From contig VZRG01000005.1 of assembly GCA_013397435.1 (NCBI GenBank), positions 395,508 to 459,507 of the forward strand: a stretch of 64,000 nt of DNA, given 5' to 3'. The notes under the pieces are model-generated. The model did no database searches and was not told the DNA's origin. It saw only the letters and a list, made by a program, of their open reading frames with translations. Positions 1 to 12,800 of the stretch are shown here, one piece after another; position 1 is the first letter of the stretch, and each line of letters opens with the position of its first letter. This stretch comes from Erythrocercus mccallii (taxonomy: Eukaryota > Chordata > Aves > Passeriformes > Dicruridae). Both the position numbers and the translations under genes were made by a program.

Positions 1-832
1 GACTGCCATTACTTTTCAAATATCATGAAGAGTGGCTTTGCAATCAACAAATTCCCTCAGGACTCCGAGATGGATTTCATTGGACCCCATAGACTTATTT
101 ACATTCAGGTTCCTCAGGTGGTTGTGAACCTGTTCTTTGCTTGCAGTAGGAAATGTAGTCCCCAATGTGCTCTCCATCCATTTGAGAGGCATAGGAAGAG
201 AAGCTGCTGTTGAAGACAGAGGTGAAAATGTTGTTTAGTACTTCAGTCTTCCTTTCATCTGTTATTGCCAGTTTTCCAGTATTGTTTATTGGGGAGGATA
301 CGCCTTCTTTGACCTTCCTTTTCTGTTTAATATCCCTGTAGAAGCCCTTCTTATTATTCTTTGCATCCCTTGCCATGTTCAGCTCTAGCTTCACCTTGGC
401 CTTCCTTACCCCATCCCTATACACCCCAATGTCATTCCTGTATTCCTTCCAGATTACCTTGTTTCCACTGTGCATTTGCTTCTTCCTCTTTAGTTTGACC
501 AGCAGTTCCCTATGCAGGCATGTGGGTCTCTTGCCTTTCTTGACCAGTTTCTTGCTCATGAGGATTGCCAGCTTTAGGACTCTATGGAAGACATCCTTAA
601 AGATGTACCAGCTCTGTTCTACTCCCTGTCCCTGAAGGCAGTCTTCCAGTGGTTCCTACTGATTATCTTTCTTAAGAGCTGGAAGTTTGCCTTCCTGAAG
701 TTCAGGGGCCTAACTTTACTCTTTATCTGACCCATATCTCTTGGGACTGCAAACTCCAGCAAGCAGGATCACGGTGGCCTGGTCTGCCTCCAATCTTGAT
801 GTCCACAATTAGGTCTCTTATGTTGGCCATGT
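1..832 (-). mobile_element. CR1 LINE, ORF2 fragment (endonuclease C-terminus to RT N-terminus), runs off left edge
   Basis: This is a non-LTR retrotransposon fragment read on the minus strand. The longest open part (559 down to 95) encodes the linker between the CR1 endonuclease and reverse transcriptase, with recognisable blocks such as NMARDAKNNKKGFYRDI, a KRKVKEG motif and TEVLNNIFTSVF. Bases 560-832 match the end of the endonuclease domain (reverse complement of the block giving KIGG...ALVEFAV), with frame breaks. Bases 1-94 match the start of the RT domain (the MGP.EMH.RVLREL block) after a stop. Homology fades at about 832, which would be the 5' truncation point typical of CR1. The 3' half lies outside the window. 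Frameshifts and stops show it is dead. Identification rests on remembered CR1 family sequence; the exact subfamily is not assigned. Confidence 0.9.
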
Positions 833-3800
833 TATGGATTTCCTAACACTGAGGCAAAGAACTCAATTGGTGGTGTCTGTGTTTTGTCAAGAATGAGGCT
901 AAACTTTCTCTCCTGTGCAGATTCTCTGTTTAGGGGATGAGCATACCCCAGAGCTCAAGGAATAATTCAGTTAAAGTCAATCAGCTGCAAGATGTGTGTA
1001 CATTCACTATCAGGCTTAATTAGTTTTGTTGTTCACACAGCTACACAGTTGAATTCTAACAAAATTCTATAGTGGATTGATTGAATTCAGAACTCTTTAA
1101 ATCTCTGAGTATTTTAAGGAAACAGTCTCCTTGCTGTGTCTAGCAACATTATTCTTGACTCTTCCCAAGGTTCAGATCTTGTCATATAAACTTCAGATAA
1201 TGTTGTTTGAAGCTGCACATAATCTTACAATAGGGTCTTTTCATTATGTTATCTGTAGTATCCCTGATGTGTAGACCAATACCAAAGATTGACAAAGTGT
1301 GTTACACATAAACTTCTTGCCTCATGTTCTATTAAATATGTCATTTGATATCTTCTATGGTAGATGTCTTCATTTTGACTTTGCTGTGACATCTTAAAAG
1401 AAAAAGAAGCTGCCAACAGATGATGTTTTAACACTTGTCAGTAATTCGTCATGTTTCTTCTTACTTTAGATTTAATTGTTCTTGGAATGAACAGTTCAGA
1501 GGGACTTTTAAAAAAAATTCTGCTTTCCGGTTAATGCAATCAATTTGATGCAGATAAAATTAGTATGATAATTGCAGCCTACATGCACACTACTGTATCC
1601 CCCCCCACTTTCTTCAGTGTTCCAATGTTTTTAAAGATTGCAAGATAGGTGGGAGCAGAAGAGTTTAAGTTATTTTTAGGGGCCTTTTGCCCCCTTGTTC
1701 TGGTATTTAAAAGTAACAGATGGACTTTGCTCTTTATGCCTCTCATCTTTCATGCTCCTGAAGCCTTACACCTGGAAAGGAAATGCAACCAAGAGACATG
1801 GCTGGATCCACCATCAGCTGCACTAACAAAGGGATTGATGGTTTTCCAGAGCAAATATTAGCTGAGGAGGAGGGCTAACGTTTGGAGGAGAAACAGCTGG
1901 CATTAGGCTGTGTCCAGGGGCTGATCTGGGGCTGGGGACATGTCTAGGAAAGATGGTCAAATCAGGACTGGTGGCATAAAACTGTTTCTCTGCTTTTCTA
2001 AACAGGGTCCAGACAAAAACTTCTTTACGAGCCTTTCCCCTTTCTTGTCTTTTACATGAAGGAGAACAAAGCTGGCTGATGGATTGTTTTAATAATCGAA
2101 GTGATGATCATTCTGTTTGATAATTAACCATGCAAATCTGAAAGAAACAATTGGTGGATCAACAAAAATATATCTGCAGGCTACATTTGGGGGAATAACT
2201 GAAAAAGCTAATTTGGTTATAAAGATATGTTATGCTTTGTAATGAGAAACGACAAGATGTTTTTCTGCAACTGTCATGGTAACTTTAGAGCTTCTTTATA
2301 TAGTCTAATTTAAAATGTATTTACCCCGTAGCAATGAAATTGTAATCTATGTGTGATTCATAAGAACTGGAGATGGAAAATACCTCTTGAGCCATATGGA
2401 CCAGTTCCTCAAAGGATACAATTCAGTTTAATTCAAAGCCAGAGAAGCAGATATTCTGTTTGTTTTTCCTGGATTTTCTGAGCATGGACTCTAGAGAGGG
2501 TCCCTTTGTCTAATCTTGGAGCTAGTCTTGGCTAAGAGGCTTTTGTTAACTAGAGATCTTGGTATTTAAGTTTTGCTTCAGCAGCTTGTGAGCTCTACTG
2601 TCTACTACATGGCTCCATGTAATGCTGAATAGTCATTGAACACTGATAAAATTCAGTTATATCAAGATGCTTGTTAGTCCTTATGTTTCAAGGCGCAGAT
2701 TAGTTGCCTACTGAGATCTTGATTGTGTGAGTGCTCCATTTTTGTTCCATCAAGCTGTGTTGATATTTGAAATCAAACTGGAATCAGGAAGTGAAAGCCT
2801 TCTTTTTCCCCTCCTTCTGTATTAACAGTGACTCAGTTACTTGTTAATGCTAAACATTGGTGGCAGTTATCTGAAAGGCAAGAATATGGTGCTAGAAAGA
2901 AAATGAGACTTTTATATTGGTGATTTAAATCAATGTAAGGTTCAGGGTGCTGTTTCTCTCAGCATGTTTAGAGATCCTTTCATTCTGATGACCAGCTTTT
3001 AGACTTAGAGGGAAATTCTTTGAGAATTTCATGATGTCTTCCTAGCAGAAACTAGTTAACTTCCCCAAAGTCGCCAAAGCTTGTATTATTTGATCTTATC
3101 CATCCAAGTTTGGTACCCTAGCTAAAAGATCTGTTTTCAAGGTCCATGATGAGTATCTTTATTGCTCTGTAGTTCTGCCAGTGTCTGAGAGCCTTCTGTA
3201 GAGGGACCATTACCCTGCCTGTGAAGTGGGCTTTCAGCTTTGACTGGGATTATTTTAAGAAGCACCAATGTTTCACACATTTGGGGAACTGCATTGTTAA
3301 AAACACCAAGAGCCTACAAATAACTTACAGTAATACCTCAAAGTCCTCTGATGTGGGAGGCCAGGACCTTAATTCCATTCTAAATGAAATATTAAGATTT
3401 TATAAGAAGGGAATTGAAATAGGGATAATGTAGGGAAAGAACTAGAAAGAATGATTTTGTATAAACTTGACTTACATATTGGCATAAAACCACTGTCTTT
3501 CTTGCTTCAGCTGCAGTGGATGTGCAAGACAATGTATAAGGGCAAAATTTGCATAGGTGTAGAAACTTGAACTAAAACTTCAAAACCAAAAGCCACTAAG
3601 AAGTTATTGAAAAGGCTGAAGTAGTGCAAACAAAAATCCTACAGGCTTCCATGGAAACATCAATTTGTGACCAACAATATCAGGAAAATGTGACTGGCAA
3701 AATGAGGTGTTTTGTTGGTTTCCTTTTCTATTAAGTGTGAATAGTGCTCAAATGGGGAAAGCATCGAAACTTCCAAGAATGAATGGCAGTGCCTCAATGG

Positions 3801-6800
3801 ATGAGATTGATTTGAATCCCACTTCGTGCACAGGTTAAAATGTGAATGTCAGCTGGATTGTTGTAAAATTAAGAAGGGAAGACTAGAGTACTGTTCAGGA
3901 TTGCAAATGTACCCATCAAAAATTTGTGGAGGGAGATGATAATCTGGCAGAATACGCTAATGAGTCTTAGATTCAATCCACACAAACTTTCTTTCCATGG
4001 TTTACATTTATGACAGTGGAAGTGGTAAGCAAAATCATGCTGTGTGCCTTCATAACCATGTCTGGACTGTAAGGAGCAGGGAAGAAAATTGTTGTCAATC
4101 TTCCCAGTGACTTTTAGATGGACCTCCAAAGACTAGACAAAATTCTAAGCTGCTTAGAACAACTGAGCTCTATTGTGTCCTGCAGTACAGAGCTTGCTTA
4201 TCCCGCTAAAGATCAAGCTCTGTTTGTACCCATCTAATAGGAATATTGAATCTTTCATGGAGTGCAAGCAGGACTTTGATCAATATTGCATGCATTTTAT
4301 TTGAGGACCTACAGCAGAGGCCCTACACTTAGAAAAACAATTGAAGTAGGTCTTGGGAACACTTGACAGAATATATAAACAGATGATGTTATGGTCTCAG
4401 TGGAAATCTAGTTGTATTGAACTGAAAATAGACCATACAAGGAGAAAACTGTAGAATACTTGGTGCTTGTAGTAGGACACTATATGCAGTAGGCCAGCAA
4501 GCTCTGTTTGGATTCCTTTGGAAAATAAAACTGCAATGAAATATTTCCCTCAAAGAATTTAGTACATCTCTCCAGACTACACTGTGAACTTCTGAAGGAT
4601 GAATTTATCTGTCTTACTGAGTGAAGTATACTACAGGTATCTGATAATAAAAATTAAAAGCGTGAATTGTCCAGAGGAGGACATTGCAAGAGATGTTCAT
4701 GAGGTTCCACTTCTGTAAGGGGAAGCGTGAATTCTGCAGTCAATATATAGTTTGGAAAAATAAATATATTATGCCTGAGCTTCCATCGCTTGTATTCCCT
4801 GTTCTCTGGGGCAATAGCACAATGCACAGATCAAATATCTGCATATTGACAAACTTCAGGTTGTGAAGCATTATCTGAGCTACTGTGACTATATACCTTC
4901 ACATAACTTTCTCTGTGTTGATTCTTTTCTAGGAATGTTGTACTAATATTTATTTTGAAAAGTAACTAAGGAAGACTAAATAAAAATAGGATTAAGTTCT
5001 GATTTCCTTGCCCTTTGGCTACTTGTTTACAGTTCTAGTCATCAGGCCTAAGTCTTTTATCTCAGGGAAATGGTCTGGTATAGTTTCATTTCAGTCTAGT
5101 ATTTAACTAACTAAATTGTGTTTTGAAGCTGAAACTTTTTTTATCTTAAGGGGTTTTTTTTTAAGTCTAGTTTTCTAACTTCTCCTTATCCTGTTTCTTC
5201 TAGGATGTTATTTCCCAAATATGAGAAGTTTTATAGTTACTAAGCAATAGTGGCTGTACCAGTCTTGTGGTACGAATATTAATATTAAATCCTCCCTATA
5301 ACAATGGTTGTAAAACTGTTGATCTATCTGCTTTAAGATGTATGAGAAAAAAAAAACAACAGAAAAGGCCATGTGTTTTGATTGATATGGTAGGTGTCCA
5401 TGAACTAGAGTGTTTTCATGTCACAGTTAAGTGGCTACTCTTGTGCCAGAACAGATTCAGAATTCCTCATGTTTAAAGTTGCAGTGATTATTTTTTGGCT
5501 TCAGTGAGAAAGCTTTAATTTAGGGACATAGTCTGTAGTCTTTTTTATCTCCATGTGTACTTTGCCCCATTATTGAGGCATCTGCAGAATAAATTTTGAG
5601 TATTTAAATCTTTCTCCCATATTGCCTTTGATATGATCTTTCTCAAGAACTACTCCATTTTGGTCCCTGAATACAACGAAACTATCACTATTAAAAGGGC
5701 TTGTTGAAGAGCCGCAAATAAACTGAAACTGAAAGCACCAAACTTTCAACTCTGGCTCATACCTTATCACTTGGAGTTGTGGAATATGATGCCAGTTTCT
5801 CAAAGAGATGCTTGAGTCTTATTTATATTTTNTTATATATTTATAAATATACACATTTACTGATATCTATCATATATATTGAACTTGCAACCAGCAAGGG
5901 TCCTGATTACAACCTCTTCTGTGATTTGGAAGTGCTATGAGGAAGGAAATCTGCCTGAACCTTATCAAGGGATTGGCAAACTCTTAAGTAAAAGTGGCAT
6001 GGGTGCTGCAACATACTTGGATTCCAACATTAGAAGTCTGATCTGAACTCCTTCACTGAAGATGCTTAAAACAAACTGAAAATCTCACTAACTCCTCAGG
6101 AAAAGAAGTCTGCTGAAGTGTCTTGAGCATAATGATGCATATCTAACCCTTGGCTCTGAATGCTGTCACTTTAGTAGGGCTCAGAGACAGGATTGCTCAC
6201 TCTAGAGCAGAACAAGTCCATGCATAAATCTTGTTTTGCACCTTTTCCTGGAGCAGCTGCTCTTCTCAGGACTGGAGGAGTACAGGACCCACTTGGACAT
6301 TTACTCTGAATTGTTACAGCTGTTCTATTGTTACTTAAATCTGTGTTATTTTGATCTAAAGATGAAGACTGTTCTTGGTTGTAGAGAATATTTTTCACAT
6401 GTACAGCAGGTCAGCTTTTCCAGCTCCTGCTGCAGTGGGACAGTAATCCATCACCATGGCATATTGTATTTGTGTCAGTGTACCAAAAAGACAGGTAAGC
6501 ATTGCACAGACCAAGTCTCAAGCAATTTAATGCTTTCCACATCAAAGCCAGAGACTCCTGTTGGCTCAGCTTGCTACGGCCTCTACATGAGTACCAGGAC
6601 CCAGCCCAGCCTTGCTTTCCCCTTAGCTGCTGCCTGCAGGGATGTGCTAAATAGCCATTAACTCAGGAAGAGGCGGGAACACCACAAATTTTCCAGTGTT
6701 GTTTTCCAGTTTCTTTTTGTCCTGAAACTTCTTGTGGTTTCTCACTCAGTTAAAATATTAACTGTAATCTGCTTTTTGATGGTTTTATAGGAGAGCCAAT

Positions 6801-9800
6801 GTTTCCGTGCATTTCAGAGCTGACCAGCGTTTGCAGCTGAACAGCTCTGGAGGGAGGCTCATGCCAGCATCAGCCACAAGGAGGCAGAAGCATTAAATCT
6901 TAAAATACTTTTAAACCATGTCCTTGATATGTATCTCAGTTTATTAAAACTGTGCTTTAGAGTATTTGTAGCTGCCTCTGACATATACAGATGCTTGGGG
7001 AGAGGAAAATTTTACGGGGGAGAATCGAAAATAGCAAAGAATTTCGTGCATAGTAGGGTTTTACTTGGTGTTTTGATAAGGTGGGAAAAACTGCTATAAA
7101 ACATATAAGCAGTGATTAAACCAAAGACACATCCCCCACCTCTGACAACAGTTACATGACAGTTTCTCACCCATTGCATTTCATAGTTATCACTCTTGGT
7201 CACTTTCCCTTTGTGACAGCAACTCTAAAGTCCAGATCAGTGACAGTGACACATTAACATTGCAGTAATTGTATTTTCAAGCATGCCTGGTTTCCTGTTC
7301 AGCTAATAAGTTGCTTGCTCAGCTGCTTGCAGTAATTCAGAAAAGCAGCATGGCATATCTGACTTTCTGGTCTACCTTTTTGGTAAGGGTGATGTCTGAT
7401 TGCACTGTGATAATCCTCTTAGAGGTTAGTTATAGAGAATTCTAAAAAGCGTGAGTGGTTTAATTGAGTCTGTTCCCTTCACCACGCTACTGAATGTGAA
7501 TGAAATCCTACTTGTATCCTGGGGAACAGAGTATTGAAAGCTTGGTGGTGGTTTGCTGTGTATGCTTTTTATACCTGGTAATGCACGTGAAAGAAATGGA
7601 GAAGAGGAGGCAAAATTCCATGTGAAATTCCATGTTGTATTTTGTCCTTAATTTGTCCTCCTTTACTTAAGCATCGAAGCACATAAGGAGGAAAGGTCAC
7701 TCTGTTATCTGAAACTACTGCGCTCAATACGTACCCAGGCATAATGGAATTTGTTTAAGGACGTGGTATCATCTGTAATGTCAGATGTCCTACCTGTTAC
7801 CATCTGTGTCAGACTTCATCTGACTGACTGTAAATACAGATCCTCTGCCGTGTGCCTTAGACTGCTGTGTTGGTTAATGTAAGTTAGTTTGTGTGTTGAA
7901 ATCCACTTAAAGAAAATTCTTCCTGACTAAAAACTGTTTGTGTAAGGAACACCTCTTCTGCCTGTGAAGGGATATTGCAGTCTGATGTGTTAAGATGTAT
8001 TACAGGTTTAAATTACAGATTATGATACTTCAAAGGCGATTTCTGATACTCTTGCAGCAATCAGACATACAGTCACGATGTTCCTGTGGCTTAGTGGCTC
8101 ACAACTCAAAAGGAAGGAAAAAGGCATTTGATACCAGAGATGCATTTCTGAAGAGCAGCCTACTATTTCTCTCTCATCCTGTATGCAACCACAAATGCTC
8201 ATTGCTGAGGGCAGGCGGGTGCTCCCCCACTTCTGCTGCAGGGAGCTCTGCTAATGTGGGGCTTGTAACCTTCCTCTGCTCCAAGCACTGTTTTTATATT
8301 TCAATAGCCTATTGAGCACATGTCTTTCCACAGCCCAGGGCTTGAATTTTGGATCATGTCATCTAGCTTCCACTCTAATTAGTTATTAAATACACTGGAC
8401 ATTTTCGTGTTTTAATTAATACCCAGTGAGACTGTAAACAAGGTGATGAGTAAATAATGCATCAATAGATTTACATTCTTTCTTGGGTACTGTGTATATC
8501 AAGGAGTGGTTATGCCTGCTTTTAAACTGGGGGGAATTTTGATTTTATTTCTAAACTTATGGAAGCTTTGGATTGTAATTAATGATGCTGTTCTAGTAAA
8601 ATAGTTTTGGTAAGGTCTAGTTTCTGACCTAAAATTATTTTACTCTTCTTACATTTTCAGGTTAAGAGTAGCTTTTAAAGTTGTTGTTTTCATTTTATTC
8701 ATTTTTAAAAGTTAAAAGGGAGACAGGGAAAGCAATTTAACATCCAGATTCTCTCCTTTGTTTAGACTTTCTTGTGATTCTGTAATGTGCTTGCAGGGAA
8801 AAAATAATCAGTGGTATGTGTTGTTCTGCCACAGGTCTTACATAGTGGTAAACTCTTCTCCTGCAAAAGATGTGTCAAAACCACTATGAGGAGCATAAAA
8901 TAAATGTTTTATATAAGTAAGCTGTTTAATGTCCTGTTACAACCAGTAAGATCTATGTTGTCCTGCTAATGCAAGTAATCACTTAACCTTTCTAGCAGCT
9001 GACCTTTCTTCTGCTGTGTTTAGGAGGGTTGTTTTTGTGCATCTCAAGACTGCTCAAACTGCTGTGTGTGATTGTCACGTAGCAGAGTGCATGTCTTAGT
9101 GTCACATAGGACTACCTTAAACTCACTTCTGCTGTTTGAATATTTTATCCGTTTCTTCAATTCAGAATAGCCTGGTATGCTTTTTTCTTTTTCCTCTTGA
9201 CTAGCCATAATAATTTTAACTGCTTTGAGTTTTGCCATTTGATTGACTTCTCTGTTATGAAAATGGTGTGTGACATGCCTGACTTCTTGTTTCCAGGTAA
9301 ATTACACAAAGACAAGGGAGCCTGGTTTACTGTAATGATACACCACGTTTTCAGGTATCATGGCTGAGCAAATGGTCCATTGCTTTGATTACAGTGGTCA
9401 CTGAGGTAACGTCTGACAGGGTTTTGGTTCCCAGGTGTCTAGATAATAGTCTATGATAATGATGTTATTGTGTGCCTTTTTTTTTCCTGGTGAAATTGGT
9501 GATTTCTACTATGCCTGAAAATCTGCTGTGCATTTCAGCACACTGCAGCCTATTGCTTAAGCTGGATACCCTAATGCACATCACAGCTTTGTGCTGGGAA
9601 CAATCATGGCCCTGGTAGGGAATGCACTGTATGTTTAGAGCCCCCAGAGAAATGCTTCTATTTCAGAGTGACTCCCACATACTTCTGAGAAACTTTTAAA
9701 AAGAATTTTATAGTAGACAGCCAAAGTGTTTTCCCTCGCTGTGTGTAACACTGAAGTATTTTTCAAAACACTTTGACAGTTAAAATGTGCTTGAGTATCA

Positions 9801-12800
9801 AGTTTTTTTCCTGCAGTGTCTGATTATGCAGGTGCAGTTGATATAAATTTTTCCTTTTTAATTCCCTCTTCCCCACCCCCAGCTGTTACCTTGAAGTGGT
9901 CTGAAACAAGCTTGGTTTAACAGTTCATGTTCTTATTCAGATGCTATGCTTTTCTTCTACAAGACTGTCTTCTGTCTTACAGAAGTCACTGATATATCCC
10001 TTGATAATTTTTTTAACTTGTAGTTGTACCAGCAGTGACCTTACTATGAAGTCTTCTCTGTCTGTTGGTGTCCTACTCTTGGATATTATTATAGTGGTAC
10101 GGTGCAAGTTTAACTATTTGTCAGACTTAAAAAATAAATCCACATTGAGATGAGAGTTTGTTCCCTCAACAGAAGCAAACGTGGCACAAAAGCTCTGGAC
10201 ACTGAGAACCTCAGAACTGTGTGTTGAAAGGTCCCTTTTGCCTCATCAAAAATTTCAGGACTCAGACTTTTTTTAGCACAATTTCAGTGAGACCCAACTC
10301 TTTCTGACTACTTGATAACTGCAGCACATTTGTGAGTTGAAAACTTCAGAAGACACTTTTACAGCTTGTAAAGCTAAATAACCTTTGAGTATTTAATCTT
10401 TTTAGGAAAGATTTGTGTTGCAATGCTCATAGCTCTTCAGGTAACAGCACCGTCTTTGGGTGGACAACGAGCACATGGTCTGGACATAGTTCTACTCTTA
10501 GAGATTTATATTGATTTTCTCTTATCTTGTGTTTTACCTCCCTCTTTGTTTCTAGCAAAGATGTGAAGATATAATTCTGATCTTGGTTGCTGTCTCTGGA
10601 GCCATTTAGTTGTGTTATCTATTTTGTGCTTGCTACACACAAATATGTCCTTGGTGTTGCTAGTAGTCTGTGATTTAAATCTGCTCTCATTCTTTTTAGT
10701 TTTGTCATATGCGTACAATATTTCATCTTTTGAGACTGCCTGCAGTATTACTGCTGTGTGATTTCCCTTTGTTTGCAAGGATAGGTATTACTTCTTGTCA
10801 CGGTTATTAGCTCTGATTCTGTACGCAGTCTTTCTTCTAAACTTTGTCCTGGCTTTTCTCTACTGCACCTATATGTTGCCTTTCTGTTTTTTACCTTGTG
10901 TCTTGTGCAAAATTATATTTTTCTTTCTTTTTTTTTGACTTTTCCAATTCTACTGAGTGAATTATTTGTGTCTGCTTATCCAGCTTCTTGGAGCTAAGTT
11001 TGAACACGCCAAGTGACATTTCTCATGTCTTGGTGGAGTTACTCTTCTAACTTCTGTCTTTCCAGCTCTATTTCTCTTGTTCTTTTCCTGAAGTGTTTGT
11101 CATGATATGTTTTTATCGTGCTGTGGCTTTGCAGGAGGCCTGAAAGCCAGAAGATGCTCCTATTAGCCACTATGTATAGAACCCCCCTCCTACATGTATT
11201 ATAGGCTGTGCCTTTCTCTTATCAGTTCCTCTCAGCCTGTGGTGTAAATCATTCAGCTGTGCTTCCTTTGACTGGGTACACCTCTGTGTCTTCTTGCAAC
11301 ATTCTTTTTTTGCTTGTCTGAGAGATTCTCTCTTCAGAGCCCCCTCTTACCACTTCTGGAAGCAAAGCTCAAAGTTTTTGCTTTTTAACCAGGCCATCAT
11401 CATATGGCTTTGGAATTCCAGATGTGTCTCTAACCTGGTGTTGTGTTGCAATTCCTTCTCAAATTCACATGTATGGAATCATTGCCTCCATTGTTTGTGG
11501 GGACAGTGCAATTGCTAGTAGGCATTTGAGTCTTGCACTGAATAAGGTTGGCAGCATTACTTCCAGGATTATTTCAGGAAAATCTCTAAAAACACTTGCT
11601 AAAGCGTCATTATCCCAGGGATGGCAGCCACCTGCTCTTTCCTACTCACCATTTGGATGTAACCTGTCCCACCATGACTTCAAGCAAGAGACGGGACCAG
11701 TGTGGTGCCAGCTTTGGTGCTAGTTGTAGCTCTATTACTTGACCAAGATGATTATCAGGCAAGTGATATAATATTTGAAAGCTTTGTGGAAATTCCTGTT
11801 CCTTGCACTCTTCATGGTAAGAGGTGACTTCTCCAATGGTGCATTTTATAATTTTTTCAGACCTCCTCCTTTTAGTCATTAGAGCAAAACGAAGCTTAAA
11901 TTGGAGGCCAAGAAATTAAAAATTGTTTCAATAGCATTTGTTGTCTCTTCTTCTGCCAGTCCCTTATTTGCTCCTTTAGGCATGCTGAAATAAAACCTCA
12001 AATTCTGACACTCAGCAACCAACTTACTCCATCTAAACCATGAGACAGGATGAGCAAAAGGGACAGCAGTTGTTTCTTTCTGGAGACAGTTTTTGGTTTT
12101 TTGTCAGGTCTACTGTATCCAAGTGGAATTACATAAAGAATTTGTCTTAACAGTCTAATTTATTCTTTCTTCTGCTTTTTTCTTTTTTTCCTGCACTCCC
12201 CCAGCAGTGGCATGAAAGCTCCCGCCCGCTTTGCTGTCCTCATTGGGAATTACCCATTAATAATTTTTCAGCATGTCCAAGGTTTTTATCCCTATAAAGC
12301 TTGTGTTTCTTCATCGTATTTCTGTTCCCTGTTAGGCACCTGCTACTGGTGACCTTGCAAAAGGGCCTGAGGACTCTCTTCCTCTTTCATCGTTTCTCAC
12401 TTCTGGCAAGTCATGCTCATGATATGAGCTGAGCCTGAAGCATGCCAGGAACAAACTGTGCAAAGTCCTTTGTGACCTGAACAGAGGTTGAGACCTCAGT
12501 GGAGAAAACAAGAGCTGATACCTGAGCTCAGGTACACTTTGTAGTGCCTCAACTTCATTAGGCCACTGCTGCTAAACTTGTTCCTGCCATTTGGTGGGAT
12601 CTGGCTGTAGCAGCTCATCTGTGGGGAACAATCAAGAAACATGAGATTCTTTGAGGTGACACTATTTTTCCTTTGATCTTTTGGACCTCCATGATCTAAC
12701 GGTAGCTTGAACTGCAGAGTGGAGGAATCGGCCAAAAAAGTGCCAGGAAACTCTGAGCATCAGATATCTTCTGATGAGAAATTCGACTCTTCTCTGCTCA

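Noticed and set aside
95..559. 154-codon minus-strand frame as a host gene
   Set aside because: It is the CR1 ORF2 linker region, flanked on both sides by further CR1 sequence with frame breaks.
6236..6661. 141-codon plus-strand frame containing a donor-like ACAG then GTAAGC at 6494
   Set aside because: The upstream acceptor is poor, the encoded sequence is cysteine- and leucine-rich without pattern, and no partner exon was found.
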